DNA of 64,000 nt from Plectrocnemia conspersa (GCA_009617715.1 VTFK01000008.1:310001-374000), one strand, 5' to 3'; positions 26,601-40,027 are shown, counted from the first letter of the stretch. Notes: a model not told the origin generated them from the letters alone. Numbers and translations: made by a program.

Positions 26601-27087
26601 AAAAATGTCCCACGATATGGTGTGTACGAATGTGGTTATAGAAGCCGTGTCGAAAAGCAGTACGTGTTGAGTTTTAACCATATCTAATCCAAATTATTAA
26701 TTCCATTATTAAAGAAAAAAATACACGGCAGTACAATATTTTATACTACTTACACAAAATACTCTTATGGAATATTCTCAGAATCAAAAGAAGTTCTTGA
26801 AATAACATCGTATTCGTTAGTTGCCTACAAAATACTACCAAAAATAAATTTGAGAACATCAGCTAATCTATAAAACGGTCACTATTATTATGATTATTAG
26901 AGTATTAGAGTATCCATTATTCTTAATTCAAGATTTGCCTCATTTTATCTCAACGAAATATATTTTTTAAATATCATACTATTGTGAAATACATTAATAA
27001 TATGTTGGATATTAAAAAAATTCAAGTGGTGATGGATGCAATATATAAATGAAGTGTAAAATCATGCCACATTTATTTATTATATTA

Positions 27088-27126
27088 AAATATGACTATC
27101 ATGAGGTTTCCCCAACGCGTCATGAT
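27088..27126 (-). repeat. stem-loop retroelement tail, copy 2
   Basis: The arms TATCATGA and TCATGATA enclose GGTTTCCCCAACGCG. It is clearly related to the hairpins at 23023 and 41176. Confidence 0.55.
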
Positions 27127-28808
27127 AATATTAAAACATGTGCTCATGTAGATGCATATACACACAGCCATTTTTATCACGAATGCACATGAAACGTTTT
27201 GTAGAAGTAAAATATATAAAAAAAAAACGACAGTGGCGCAAAACTGAAAAAATATGTGCACCGTTCCACATAAATTGTTCTAGCTCTTCGTTACTATCGC
27301 CCAAAAAATATTTGTGTCTGACAAGCTCGCTGAGAAGATGATTAGTTAAGTGGCGTTGACGTTTTGTTTGCAACGAATAAGAATTAGGGACGTAATCGCA
27401 ACTGGCAAAGTCACTTGATATTAGGGCTTCGAACCGGAAAAAGCGTTATTTTTGTCGAAAAGAAATCCGGAGCTGAACCGAAAAAAATATTGGTTCAGTC
27501 CATGTTCGAGCACAGTCATAAAAAATGCAATATTTGGAACAAATTATAATTTTTAAAGAAATCAATTTCAATCACAAATGAACAAGTACAATCATCTAGT
27601 GAAACATCTGATGAAAAGGTAGGCGATTTAGAGGATTTTTTAAGAAGTAAATAATTGGCAATAGATACACATAGATTTCCTATTTCTACAGATGTGGACA
27701 TTGAATTCAGCTTTGCAGCCCTGGGTACTTAAGCCTGAACTCGGATGAGAAGGCAGGCACCAGCAGAACTTGAAGACTCAGACAGACACCCGAAGAGAGC
27801 AGCAGATTCACTCCGCCTGGCAGACTCGCTCCCACCGATAATTTTAGTTAGTGTTTTTGGCGGACGGGTGCTGTAGTAGTAAATATTGAAGTTGTATAAT
27901 ATTTAGTTACATGTTGTATTGAAATGATGATACGAGATTGGGGACGAGGCGCCGTTTTTGATGCCGTCGATGCCGTTTTTGGCCATAGTATATAAATTGG
28001 CTCCCTACAGTTCCATTGACAACTATGTTGAACATGCAATCAATTGTATTACAACGTTACCAGCAAAAATAGGATACAAGTGCAGAGATGTCTGAGAAAT
28101 CTCTCGGTTCTGATAAACCCCCTCCCTTTGCCAGGCGTCAGGGATATCAATGTTTTTAGCCACGCCCGAGGAAAGTAAATCATGAGCAAGACCCTATTTG
28201 GCAAGCTTTCATATTTTGTTTTTTTCCTTTCATGCACAGAAATTGCAGACTACAGAGCTGCATCCCGGAGTAAGCCAAGAGTCTGCGCTATTTCGTTCTA
28301 TTGAGAGCAATGAGAGCATGCACCGCTAACCACAACCCGAATTTGGCGCGTTGACGAGGATCTGCACCTCCCCCCGTTGTATTTCATTCCCTAGTATACA
28401 TGTATATTTTACTGTTATTTTTCCAAAGTAAGGAAAAATAAAATGAAAAATTTAAACAGACCGCGAGTTTCTTAAATAATAATATCATCAAAACGGTACA
28501 AGCATATCTCAAATGTAAGAGGCGTAACTAATAATAGCAATTCTCGTATTTCAAAAGTCAATTTAAATATAATATTAGAATTTAATTTACAACTAATGTG
28601 CAATATGTTATTGTTCTGTGAGATTTCATTATCTAGTTAACCAATTAATTAAAAATATTACATCATTGCAAATGAGGATTATGGTCTTTTCAGCCTTCGA
28701 GAACTGTCAATAAAAGCTTATATGTATAGTATTAAAGTAATACATTTAAGATGGCGTTGTTACAAGTTAAAAGTTATTGTGTATAAAGAAACGATTGTAA
28801 TTACTCAC

Positions 28809-28880
28809 CGTTGAAGTCTGAGCGGAGTTGATTTTGTGCTGCTGTTCAATTTCAATTGCACGCTTTCGAAGAAATTTAAT
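28809..28880 (-). CDS. GMAP-210/TRIP11-like golgin, second coding exon
   Basis: This is a 72-bp exon, exactly 24 codons, in phase 0 on both sides. It is bounded by a ttgtttacag acceptor (28881 upward) and a gtgagtaa donor (28801-28808). It encodes a charged heptad-like helix, IKFLRKRAIEIEQQHKI then NSAQTST, which joins in frame to the ...KQEFE end of the first exon at 33432. The intron between them is about 4.55 kb. Continuation of a coiled coil across a phase-0 junction is what a golgin should show. The next exon must lie further left (lower coordinates); I did not find one in the window, so the rest of this normally very long protein is probably outside it. Confidence 0.68.
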
Positions 28881-31800
28881 CTGTAAACAAAAAGCGGTAA
28901 TTAATATATAATTAATGTTTTCTCACATTTTAAATTTAAATACATTACTTAATAACTTTATATGTTTAGAGATATAGAAAGAACATGTAATATATAACGG
29001 ACGAAAAAAAGTAGAACGTTGTACAAATGTTTTCAAAGGTATTAAGTCGACAAAAATGGTTCTTCATTATCTAAATATCGAAGTAGCTGTTGTAATCATA
29101 CTATTAAATAACTTTAAGCTATCAATGAAATGAGCTTGCTAAAATAAAAATATTGAGCAATGAAACAATATTTCTTATATAAATTAATTGAGCGCATTTA
29201 AACAATGTGTGTTTATGTCATTAGTTTTCTTCAAGCAGGTGTACTTGTTCACAAAGTTATGATATACTTTAAAATAATAATAAAATCCCATAAAAATATC
29301 TGCCAAAGCAAGATCCAAAACATTAAAATCCAATGACATAAAATTAGCTTAAATAACATTCACCGCTACTAAAGTTAAGCAATGAAGAATTTATACAAGA
29401 AAACAGCATCATAAAATAGACATGCATCTAAACAGGCCGATATATCTAAGCAAAAACAAAATAGTTTGTAATAAAACTTGTAAAATATACAAGATATTCG
29501 ATCAATTATTTCCAATATTGAAATAGTCCAAAGACCAATTAAAAATATTGAGGTGCATCACAGGTGTCTCATAGTTTGTGAGAAACAAGACGTTTTTTTT
29601 GAGAACTTTATGTAAGAACGGTAAAAAGAGTAACAATTCGGCAATATATTTCAATATATTGTGGTAATGAGACAAAAAGAGAGTTGATGTAAAGAGAAAA
29701 AAGGCATACCGTTAAAGCGTTACAGGTCCAATGATTTGTCAGAAAAAAACATTAATATATAGCCAATAAGTTGTATTTTATTTTAAATCTCTATCATTCA
29801 TACCGAAAAATTTACGTTTATATGTAGTCTAAAAAAACTTTTATGAATGCATTTAAAATGTATAAACGCATCATATTATATTAAAATTAATCATGAAAAT
29901 GCAATCAAAAATAAAATCTACGATTAATAGTAATTTATAGTAAACATCTCTTATATAGTTGATTTAAAATAAATGTCACATGAAGCTAGGTAAGACACAA
30001 AAATAAAATAAAATGTTATAACGGACACGTTAACAACTCATGCTTTTAAACACCGGGTGTTTTCTTATCTGCATATTTGAATTGTGATAAAACGAGATAA
30101 TGTAACCCCACGTTTACAAGCTAAACATAGAAAGCCCTGAAATAATACAGCCAACTAGGTAACTTCGAAAATTTTCAATTTATACAATACTTGATTAATA
30201 AACATGTAATAGGTGTCTCTAATCACATAAAATGAACAATTCATCTTCTTCAAAACTATACAAATATAAATCGATTATTATATTTGTTCTGGCAAATTGG
30301 AACCGTTGCTTAGATAAAGTCATATAGATATCATTTTATTGATATATAATCCAGCAATGGTTCCATCAGGTTTGGCTCGGTATTTTCGAGTGGTCGGTAA
30401 ACAATCGGCTATTTTTCATTAAATCATTTTAGAGCGAAACGAGCCAAATGTTGAAGTGAGAAGCTAATACATATTGTGTGAGTTACTATCTACCACAAAA
30501 TTTATAGGTCATATGCAATATGAACACGTGTTCATCCTGAATATGATTCTCAAAATACAATGTAATATTATACGAATAGTGTAAATATTATAAATTTAAC
30601 ACAGCTCATTCTATTATGACTTACAGTTGGGAGATTGATATTACTTGTGTCACAATTCAAATCTTTTATGATCTATGTGATAAATCTATCTTCTTATTGA
30701 ATGACTTTCTAAAATGAGAACGACAGAAACTTTCTTTAAATTTTAAAATTTCCCGTTTTCCTCTAAATTCAACTCTGCATTTGTCTGTTAAGCAAGAGTT
30801 GAAAATATTTTAGCTCTTGGACTATTAAAAAACACTGTGAAATATATATTTAATTAATTGTTTGTTACTCAGCGAATTTTTTTAATAATACTTTCTACTT
30901 TTGCAATGAAATGTTGATGTCACTATTTGGTCAATAATGCTCGAACAGAACTCTCTAGTCCACTTGTGCATTTGCTAGAGTAACATACATGTATCACCAT
31001 ACTGGTGCTGATACAATGGCAACTTTTCAAACTAACTCACTCTTTTAAGTTTTCTATGTTTTTAAATATTCATTTAAATGATTTGGAAGCCTGCTATTAG
31101 AAAATACTTTCATATAATATTGGAGTTCGTGGCCGATTGATGCTTTATTGTACAAATGTAAGTTTATACCGATACAATAACCATGCAGTTGTCAGTATTG
31201 GGCGGCAGTGTTGAATGAGGAAAAGTCTCGCAGTTGTGAAAATCGAGTTTCTCTGGATTCAGCTTCCTCGTGGCCGAGTCAGTAAATTAATGTTTGCTGA
31301 GAGTAAATTTGTTTGTAAGCGATGCTTGTTAGTGAGTGGTGCTATGACCATGTAGCAAGTCATTGATAATAGTTATTTGATGAAGCTTGGAAGAATGGGA
31401 GAAAAGGGTTATTTAGGACCAATCGTGTAATTGTTAAATTCCCTCTCCGTTACATTTCTTAGTGAAAGCGTAACTTCCAGAAAGCCATTTGTGGGTGATA
31501 ATTCGATAATTACAAAGAATACACACAACAAAGACATAGCGCATGACCATGTTAACTAAAATGTTTGTAGAAAACGAGTTATAATATTAATTAAATAGCA
31601 TCTTTACAATAAAACTTTGTATTTTTTTTATAAATTAAAAAAAGGCAATTGAACAGGGAATTATTTCAAGAGATGTGTATTTAAATAAATACTTTGTTCC
31701 ATAAAACTAATCGTTTGTGCATTACAGTAATAAAAAAATAAACATTAAATAATTATTTTATTTGTAGTGTGCACTAAAACGAATGATTTGTGCATTAGAA

Positions 31801-33431
31801 TATTAAAAAATAGGCATTATCAGTAACAGTTTGCTTTTCAAACCCAAACCTAACCTAAACAAATTAATATAAAGGATATTCAACAACTATAATTAGTTTT
31901 ACAACTTTCATTAGATTAGGTTTGGGTTTGAACAGTAAGCAGAGGTTTCGCAACTGTTACAGTAAAGTAATATTTACAAAAATATGAATTTAATTTTACT
32001 AATTACACCAGTTAAAATGCATCAAGCAATTGATTTATAATTTCACTGGTTAATATCAGTGAAACTGTATTTATTCACTGCGCGGATGATCCAGAAATCA
32101 CAGAACATCGCTAATGCACAGCTTATTTCTTTTATTGCACATATTATTTGTTTTAGGTCACATTATATTTTTTGGAAACTACATATTGTCTATGTATGTT
32201 ATAACATTATAAGCAAAAATGTTTGTTTTTGTATTTTATGTAGCATAACTTAAAAAATATTATATATTCTGTACCACTCAAAATAAAATATAGCTCATAT
32301 GTGTATATAAACATATTAAAAAATCAACGCAATAATAAAGGAAGAGAATATTTTTTAAATGTGTAAATATAAAATACATACATTTTTTTCTAGTTAAGGA
32401 ACGAGGCAGTTCAGTTTCTAGTTTAAATAAAACTTTTTTAAATCACAGTTTCTTAAGTATATACAATCAAAGAACAAAGATTTGCTCTTAAAAATTGTGA
32501 ATTGTATAAAAAATACCACTGAACGACCGATCATAACGTTTAATCGTTTTGACTTACCGCAAGTTTTTAAAGTTACTATAAAATGATGTTGCAAGTCCAG
32601 AGTTTCCAAAATATTCCTTAAATGATAGTAAGGTATACCATTATATACAAAGCTAATGGGACTGAAGTACACGTTTTATCGATACAAATAATTTTACAAG
32701 CTGTGTTTATTTCAGATGGACGCAACTAGCAATATATATATATATATAAAACTTTTCTCCGTACGTTCAGTGACTTTGCTAAAAAATAAAATTACTCAAG
32801 TAGCCAACAGTTATTTTTAGAAAAAGGACGCACAATAAAGAAATCAGAATTAATTTATTCAGTACAAATATTTTTAATCGTACAATTTCAAATATTACAT
32901 CCATAGTATTTATATTTTAAAAAATATGAGGAACATAATCAATTCACGAGTCATCAGTCTAGTGATATGCAGTCTCAAATAAGATACTTAGTATAAAGTA
33001 CTATAATAAGTATAAATATAATGTACTAATGTAATGTAAAAAATTGATCACATAATTATATCTACTTTTCATTTACAATTGTGTTTATATTGCAATGACT
33101 ACTATTCAAATGATACATGCATACATTAATGTAATCATGTGACTGTTGCGCAAGAACATTTATAACTACCTTACTAATACATGGTCGTATTTATGTTGTA
33201 TTTTTTATAGCATACTTATATTTTGTACATAAATTAGATAATATGTGTTATTGGAAATATACTTAAGATTATGAAATATAGATAAACAATGATTAAATAT
33301 AGGTTTTATACGCATATTTAGAATAATAATATTCCAATTGTGAAATTGTACGACTAAGCCAGCTGACCTAACCTCAAAACCAAAAATGACAGCTTACTGA
33401 CAGTTATCGGTATTGACGTTTTAGCGCTCAC
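28881..33431 (-). other. golgin intron 1
   Basis: This A+T-rich intron separates the two golgin coding exons. It contains a small MITE-like inverted repeat (31820-31965), an approximate 80-bp tandem duplication just before it (about 31700-31818) and a short TA run near 32731. I see no coding exon inside; the open frames at 32059-32253 and 32418-32672 have no recognisable product. Confidence 0.55.
31820..31965. mobile_element. small MITE-like inverted repeat
   Basis: The left end, CAGTAACAGTTTGC then TTTTCAAACCCAAACCTAAC, is repeated in inverse at the right end (AGGTTTGGGTTTGAACAGTA ... GCAACTGTTACAG). The left arm lacks about 18 bp present in the right arm. A single arm of the same family is found at 12589-12628. 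Non-coding. Confidence 0.65.
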
Positions 33432-33608
33432 CTCGAATTCCTGTTTTGCGCAATTCATCTCAAGCTCTTTTATCTGCGTCTTGGCTGTGTTCAGCTGCGC
33501 GAATGGGTCGTCATCTTCGATTATACCCTCAGAAAGCACTTCTGTCGCGAAATTACTGATCTGACCTTTGAGGGTCGACAGGCTTTGGTTCAGGTTCAAC
33601 CACGACAT
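33432..33608 (-). CDS. GMAP-210/TRIP11-like golgin, first coding exon
   Basis: The exon reads right to left from ATG at 33606-33608 for 59 codons and ends at a GAG|gtgagc donor (gt at 33430-33431). The protein begins MSWLNLNQSLSTLKGQISNF, followed by an acidic stretch (IIEDDD) and a helix-forming, coiled-coil-like segment (TAKTQIKELEMNCAKQEFE). The residues MSWLN, the amphipathic SLSTLKGQISNFATEVL and the following coiled coil match the N-terminus of GMAP-210/TRIP11. In that family this segment is an ALPS motif that binds curved membrane and tethers vesicles to the cis-Golgi. An upstream in-frame ATG at 33657-33659 exists, but the family start favours MSW. The Ig-domain gene ends about 4 kb upstream on the same strand. 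The identification is from recalled family features, not a search; other golgins such as TMF1 also start MSW, but lack the QISNF segment. Confidence 0.72.
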
Positions 33609-33760
33609 TTTGGTCTTCAATTTATCTCGGGCGATATTTTCGAAATGGCAACCCGGCAAAATAAGCTTTAATTAGTAAACAATTGGCAATTGTGCTTTGT
33701 TGGCAAACAGCAACCATCGCTGTCATCCGAGTACGGCCATAAACACGTCGGCCATGAACT
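33609..33760 (-). promoter_or_regulatory. probable 5' UTR/promoter of the golgin gene
   Basis: This is the stretch immediately upstream of the MSW start codon, less A+T-rich than the DNA further right (several CpG dinucleotides in 33640-33760). An in-frame upstream ATG lies at 33657-33659. I cannot place a transcription start; the assignment rests on position only. Confidence 0.3.
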
Positions 33761-36700
33761 CATATATTTAGTTTTAATAAAACAACGGTTAAAAAACAAA
33801 TAAAAAATTATCTATATTAATTTAAAAATATTATTAATAAAGAAATATTATATTTGTATTAATTTATATACAACATTTTAATAATAATATTTGAATGTGG
33901 AGGTGGGGTAATATCGAGCAAATAATAATAATTTATATTTCTAAAAATGTAGTTTTACCTTATGTGTATTAGATGATTTAAAAACATTATATTGCTAACC
34001 ACGATATATTAAAAAATAATTGATAAACAGCTAGATTATGGGGAATAAGTAAACAAGAAAAATGATAATTGCACTTTTCTATAGAAAGCAAATACGTAGT
34101 TTATTTGAACGTGTTAAACTACGAAGTTAACATGCATTAGTTAAAAATATATTTTGAGATTTATCTCAATAAAATCGCTTTTGTGCATTTATAGACTTTA
34201 GGAGAATAAAAGTGTTATTTTATTTTATAAATCTGTATAACGATTAGGTAAAACAAAATTTATTTTTACTATGGGGTTGAATACAGTTGGTGCATATGGA
34301 GCAGGAACAGATATAGTATAGTAACTTGCAGCACGAAGGGGGCATCTATCTCCATCTCTCGTCGTTGTAGCATTAAACTGTGAGTAAATAGCTACAAACA
34401 GTCTTCGAAATTTTATTGCAAAATCACACTCCGAAGTGATTTGAATACATACGGTATTCTATGGTAACCAGATTTCTTACATATCAATAAAGGACACTAA
34501 AAATAAAAAGCTTATCTCGATTTTTTTGTTTGAAAACGACAAATTAATGCGTGAGCTAAAAAAAAATATTTCATATTTTTTTGTTCTGTGGCGGCATTCT
34601 GACAGCTCACAGTGCTGCCACACCGCCGCTCAATTTGGGAAGCGGGTGTTTTTAAGAACTGGCAGCATTCACTCTCTCTCGCCATGGCCAAGGATTAGCT
34701 CGCAGCGTCCCCGCTAGCTCTCCAAAAAAGGTCGTTTTATTAAATAGCAATCAGAACCTACATGCGCTATAGTTCAAAGGCCATCAAGGAAATTTTTGTT
34801 CGATGACAATAAAGGAGGATTGATTGTTGTGGGTGCTAAAAAAGTCTTCTTGGACATTTTTGTTTAAGGAGGACAAAGAAGCACAAAATAAGGACAAAGG
34901 AGGAAGTCTCGTCCCCTTAGGTATTATCGTGTTGATCTTGTAAGCGCCCTAAGTCACAATTGTTGTGCAACAGCGTTGTGTTTTTTGAGAAAATCTGTCT
35001 GCCAGTTTGAGCCATGTCGAGTGCTTATCGAGTTGCTGCTTACAACACTAAACAATGTCCCTGTGGTGGAGACATGGTCGAAAATCATAAACGACTATTT
35101 CCGTCGAGGCCACCGCCTTATAATAATAAAATAAAGTTCGTACCTCTAATTAATATTGCTAGGGGAGTTTTGTGAGGGAACACAACTTATGACAGGAGCA
35201 ATCGACCTTCACTTCACAGTCGTATCAGGTCGAGAGTTTCGGCCTATTGGCAACGACGATCTTTACCCGATTGAATTAAGCTCAATATTCTACCCGATTT
35301 TTTTTTGTGAGGGGAAGAAGTTTTCAAAATACATTAACAACCGTGTCCAGTGATAATGTGGGTATCTTACACACTAGAACCCATATTGTATCATCAATTG
35401 ACGTAATGACATGCATTTTTTCTGACAAAATTCAAGAGGGGGGGCGTGAATTCCCCTACCTGCCTCCTTCTTAAATGTCGTTCCTGTGGACTTGGACCTA
35501 AATTCTACGACTTTTTAAGGCAAAAATCCTAAGAACCCTTCATATCAGCGGTGAGGATAGTCGGGGTGGTTGCCTTCTGCGGCGCTTTTTTTCTGTTTTT
35601 CTGGTCATTACGATTGTCTTAAATGCCACCTACGCTAGCCACGCTTGTTCATCCCTCAGCATGGTCGGGACCATATTTTACGACGACAATTTTCTTCTTC
35701 TTTTGATACGGACCTTACATGTTTCTACGTTGAGTATCTAAACAAGGTGTGGTAAGCGTCGTCGAGGGCTTCCCCACAATGGTGAAATTTGACTGTTTCC
35801 TCGTTGCCTATTATATAGAGAGATGTTATGTGGGCACTTGGTTCAAATAATTCTACATGGGTTGTCGCGAGTGAAGGTACGTGGTCTCAAGCATTTATAA
35901 CTTTTCTGGAGGCAAAATTATGAAGAACAATACGGTTGATAGATCCGATACAGGGACACCGAAGCAAAACGTTATTACAGGGCAGACTTTCCTCAGTGGC
36001 AGCAGAACATCAGCGCCTTACCAGCGATTGGCGCTTCTCTCTTTCTTCTTTATATCATGTAATATCAGTAAAATATGCATTGTCGGCACCATAAATGCAT
36101 ATCCCACCACATACATACATTAAAATATTGATATTACTTACGAGAAAAATATATGTCACGGGTTTAGGGGAGAGGGTGGGGGATTTTCTAGCGTTATTGT
36201 AACATCTTGCATATTATTAGTGGTGTAAATAAAACACAGGAGTATTTTAGAAAAATCACAATTTTGTTTTATTTTTAATTAACAACAAGGTATATAATTA
36301 ACAATATGAATGACTATACTGTTTTAATACTTTTTTAAAGGTCATATTATAAAAAAATATAACCATCGATTACAAATTAAGCTGTTTTATGAAACAATTA
36401 ACAATTTTTTTGTAATAAATATATAAAAATACATTGAAAGTATACTGTATTCTGAGTTCTACAAAAGGGGAAAAATCAATTAAAAGTAAAGATAATTAAG
36501 TTATAGATGAGAGGAATGATTAATATGGTAATGCACAATTCAGTAAAATTATTTTATATATTATAATGATAGCGATATAAGTAAGGATAGATACACTAGA
36601 TAATGTAAGATAAGGTTATATTGTGGAATAATAATATTCTTTATACATATTATTTATGAAAAGTAAGACGTTTAATCAAAAATGATCAGAGGAAGGTGTT

Positions 36701-37895
36701 TAAAGTCGAAGAGATGGAAGGTTTTAAAATAGAAGACAGTCTGCAGGAATGTTGGATTATTCTGGATTTGGGAGAGACAAGGAGGAGTTTTACAACATTT
36801 TAACATCATAATCATTTTTTCACTTCGATACATATTTTCATATTTCAACAGATTATATTGTAGCGTATATAAAAAATAAAATTTCATTTACACATTTATA
36901 TTATTTTGTACAATCGTTAATGATTACAATATTTACGTACAGTTTTAATACAATTTTTAAAACCTGCAGTTTCAACTTTGGCAAATATCGTATTGCTATT
37001 CCAAAATATAATACGTCGTTCATGCAAATATAATTTACTCTTCGTCGTCGGATATATAATTCACATCTATTTATAATATATTTATCGTACATTATAATAA
37101 TATTTTATATATTGTATAAGGTTAATATCATTCACATGTATTTAGGAATAACATCCATGGTAATTTATCATACATTGCGTAACTTCTAAACATTTTGGAC
37201 TAGATTGAGAGTATTTTATTTCAATACGATATTGGTATATATGAAATTTATGATATTTTCAAGATTTTCTGTTATTGTTGATTTTGAAGACAATTTAAAT
37301 AACATTATAAAGTTTTTATTTTAGATTTTTATTACCAACCAATATTATTGCTGTGTTTATTGACGAGAGAATGCCATACATGGAGATATTTTTAAGGTGT
37401 AGGACATTTAATTAGTGTAATTTTCAAATGTTGTTGGTTTTTTAAAAGGCATTGTATCTTTATACAATAATCTCATACTGTTGTATTTTGTAAGTGAAAT
37501 TGTAAATATGTTTATACAAAACTACAAATAATTCATATGCTTAATAATATTGTAGACATTTTTTAGGTGAACTGTTTTTATTGCAACTCATGTTACTGTT
37601 TCGTATATTTATATATGTATGATTAAAAAAATATGATCATATTTGAGAAAAAAGTCTACAATATCATTGTATACTACGTTACAATTAAAAAACATTGAGA
37701 CATTCAATATGTATATAACATGAAACATTACACTTTGAAGAATACTATGAAATCTTTGTAATTCAAATAATTTTATCCACATGGAACAGAGGATCATAGT
37801 TCGTACATATTTATTACTAATTAGTCTCCTTTTGTTTGTGTTTCTCGGGAACTTTTTTATATGAACACACAGTTTGTATATAATAACATCATCAT
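33761..37895. other. space between the golgin gene and the Ig gene, including Ig 3' UTR
   Basis: Immediately below 37896 lies the 3' UTR of the Ig gene; minus-strand AATAAA candidates include 37809-37814, too common in this A+T-rich DNA to choose one. From about 34600 to 36120 the base composition is more even and several broken plus-strand frames occur (34526-34717, 35156-35353, 35881-36123). None has a family signature I recognise; the block may be a decayed mobile element. 36200-37800 is plain A+T-rich sequence. Confidence 0.5.
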
Positions 37896-38186
37896 TTATC
37901 TCATTTCATTTGGTTGAAACAGTATTTTGGTTACAGTAATAAAAAATATGCTGCACAATATATGGGTATTCGTTAAGTTTGGTGTTGTGGCTCCGTTGAT
38001 GCCGAGCCAGTCGTTGAAGATGCTTTCCGTCTTGGACACTTTTCTAGTGGCAGTCACAGCCAATTGAAAGACGGCTTCTTTGGAACCGAGCGCGTTCCTG
38101 ACCAGCAATGAAAATTCACCATTGTGTTGAAGGCCAGCCGATTCGATAGTCAACTGAGCTATGCTACAACCAGGAGCAGATGCGTT
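37896..38186 (-). CDS. Ig-superfamily surface protein, last coding exon
   Basis: The exon starts after a ttttttag acceptor (38187-38188) with the codon AAC and ends at a stop at 37896-37898. It completes the third visible Ig domain: E strand APGCSIAQLTIESAGL, then HNGEFSLLVRNALGSKE and G strand AVFQLAVTA. The F-strand position that usually carries the second disulfide cysteine is leucine here. After the domain come about 25 polar residues and a hydrophobic run (ILCSIFFITVTKILF) only six residues before the stop. That fits a GPI-anchor signal or a single membrane segment with almost no cytoplasmic tail. An alternative last exon is possible, because Ig adhesion proteins often have several 3' ends. 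Family recognised, orthologue not. Confidence 0.8.
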   Translation of the reverse strand, partial: NASAPGCSIAQLTIESAGLQHNGEFSLLVRNALGSKEAVFQLAVTATRKVSKTESIFNDWLGINGATTPNLTNTHILCSIFFITVTKILFQPNEMR

Positions 38187-38339
38187 CTAAAAAAATAACA
38201 ATTTTGTTATACAAATTATACATATATTACATTATTATTATGTAAGATTAACAATTGTTTAATATAAATATTATTTGATCAAGAATGTATAGCAATATGA
38301 ATATATATATATATATATTATATACGAGGCATGTATTCA

Positions 38340-39030
38340 AAGTTTTGAGAATTTTATTCCGATATTAAATTACTATGCAAGAATTGATAATGATTACTTT
38401 GTTACAGTTGTTTGCTAGATATACTTTTGCAGGTCTATTATTATTCTTCATATAGAATATGAGTATCAGGACCTTACATATCATTCAGCACTTGTAATGT
38501 GTTTTTGGTAACGTAGCACAAGCTTCAAAGACAATGAGTGTAGCGATTGACCAAACATTGCAGTCAATGAAAATCATTGCTGCTGCATGCTAACTAATGA
38601 TGTGTAATATGGATATGCCTAATCGGAAGATCTCCAATAAAGTGGGCATTAGTTGCAGAAAAGTCAATGAGAGTAATTGGAAAATTCACGGAGTGATCAT
38701 TTGTGGTGACTTATTTGTGCAACATATGTCACAGTTTTTGGAAACAAATAATCACGGCTTATGATACCTGAGTACTATACTTCAATCTTGAAGCAAAATA
38801 TCAGTCAAAGCAGTGGCAGTAATCAGAAGATGTTAAACCTCGTACAATTTCCTCTATTCGGAAGGTGATGATTACAGTATTCTGAGATTGTATAAGAATA
38901 ATTCCAGAAGGGGCTTTAATAAATAGTAAATATTAATCGGATCTTAGTGGATGACTACATCTTTGATCAATAAGCAACCAGGGAAGTTGCACGCTCAATC
39001 CTTATTGTAACATGATAATGCAAAACTGTG
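38340..39030 (+). pseudogene. decayed mariner-like transposase in Ig-gene intron
   Basis: The 5' end (ACGAGGCATGTATTCAAAG and the following sequence) resembles mariner terminal DNA. Plus-strand pieces around 38800-39030 include SSGSNQK, KVMITVF, a stretch resembling the INSKYYS region and HDNA-like residues near 39013, in the order expected for a mariner. Every frame is heavily broken. The minus-strand open frame 39041-39394 next to it is not recognised. Confidence 0.45.
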
Positions 39031-39972
39031 TGCTGCTAATCTAAAAAGAAACGTCCAACTGTCGGATAATAAAAAAAAATACATTCACAAAAAAATAAAG
39101 AGCGGTAAATGAGTAGATAATATTCACAAAAGATTTCCAAAGAGATTCTAAATGCTTGTGAGGGGTAGATACAGTTAGAAACCCCGGAGCTATACTTGCA
39201 ATACCCTCGGTATTGCTAGTATAGAGAGGAGTGGCATCGAAAGACTTTTCGGCATTTATTTTACAATGATATAATTTAATCCAAAAATTAACATATACAA
39301 AGGCTAACCCCTGTCGCATTGCTAATTTGCCATCACATATATGTCTTAACGTTAAAAAATTTAGTATTAATTTAAAAGATTTGTGAATAAACAAGAAAAT
39401 TGCAAGTTATTAGAAGTTTCTTAATATCCCTTGTACATATTTACATACATATGTGCATATATATATTATGTTTATTAAATTATTTTAGAAAATTAGTATA
39501 TTCAAAACAATAATTCTCAAAGTTTTGCTGTCTTACTAAAAACTTGTAAATGACACATCCTAGTTATATGATTTTTCAAATATATGTACATATAGATTTT
39601 TAAAACAATTCAACTTATAGGTAAATACCTAAATATTTTTTAAATTACAACAATATTGTATCATAAATATGTTTTAAAAACAAATGGCTTGAAAAATGAG
39701 CAAACTTGCACAATTAATGTTATAGACGATGCGATTACTTTCTCAATTAAAAAGATGATGTCGTTTGCTGAACATTTAATTTTACTCACTAGACAAGATA
39801 ATGGACGAAAGAGAAGCTACAACTTATATAAATAGTTGAGTCCTAAAATTTCCATATTCACGGTGGATTACCACAATATAATCTAACCCACAAGGTTGGT
39901 AGCTCTATTATGCTGATAAGGAATTTAGATGTACCAAAGCTGTACAATAGAAGGTGGTTGATAAATATGTGA

Positions 39973-40027
39973 TTATTTTGACCCCAGATATACATATGTA
40001 CATATGTATATCCGGGGTCAAAATAAA
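39973..40027. repeat. near-perfect palindrome in Ig intron
   Basis: The outer arms ATTTTGACCCC and complement enclose an ATATGTACATAT core, with one mismatch/indel. It lies in the intron between the last two Ig-gene exons. Confidence 0.7.

Larger units (their letters stand above)
25151..28800. other. non-coding stretch left of the golgin exons
   Basis: Contents are the island at 26270-26600, stem-loop tail copy 2, and small broken frames between 27131 and 28237 without recognisable products. If the golgin gene continues leftward this is intronic; no further exon was recognised. Confidence 0.45.

Noticed and set aside
26313..26681. 122-codon minus-strand frame and opposite frames
   Set aside because: Open frames on both strands over the same bases in a locally GC-richer block; explained by composition.
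32418..32672. 84-codon minus-strand frame inside golgin intron 1 as an extra exon
   Set aside because: Not coiled-coil, no matching acceptor and donor in compatible phase.
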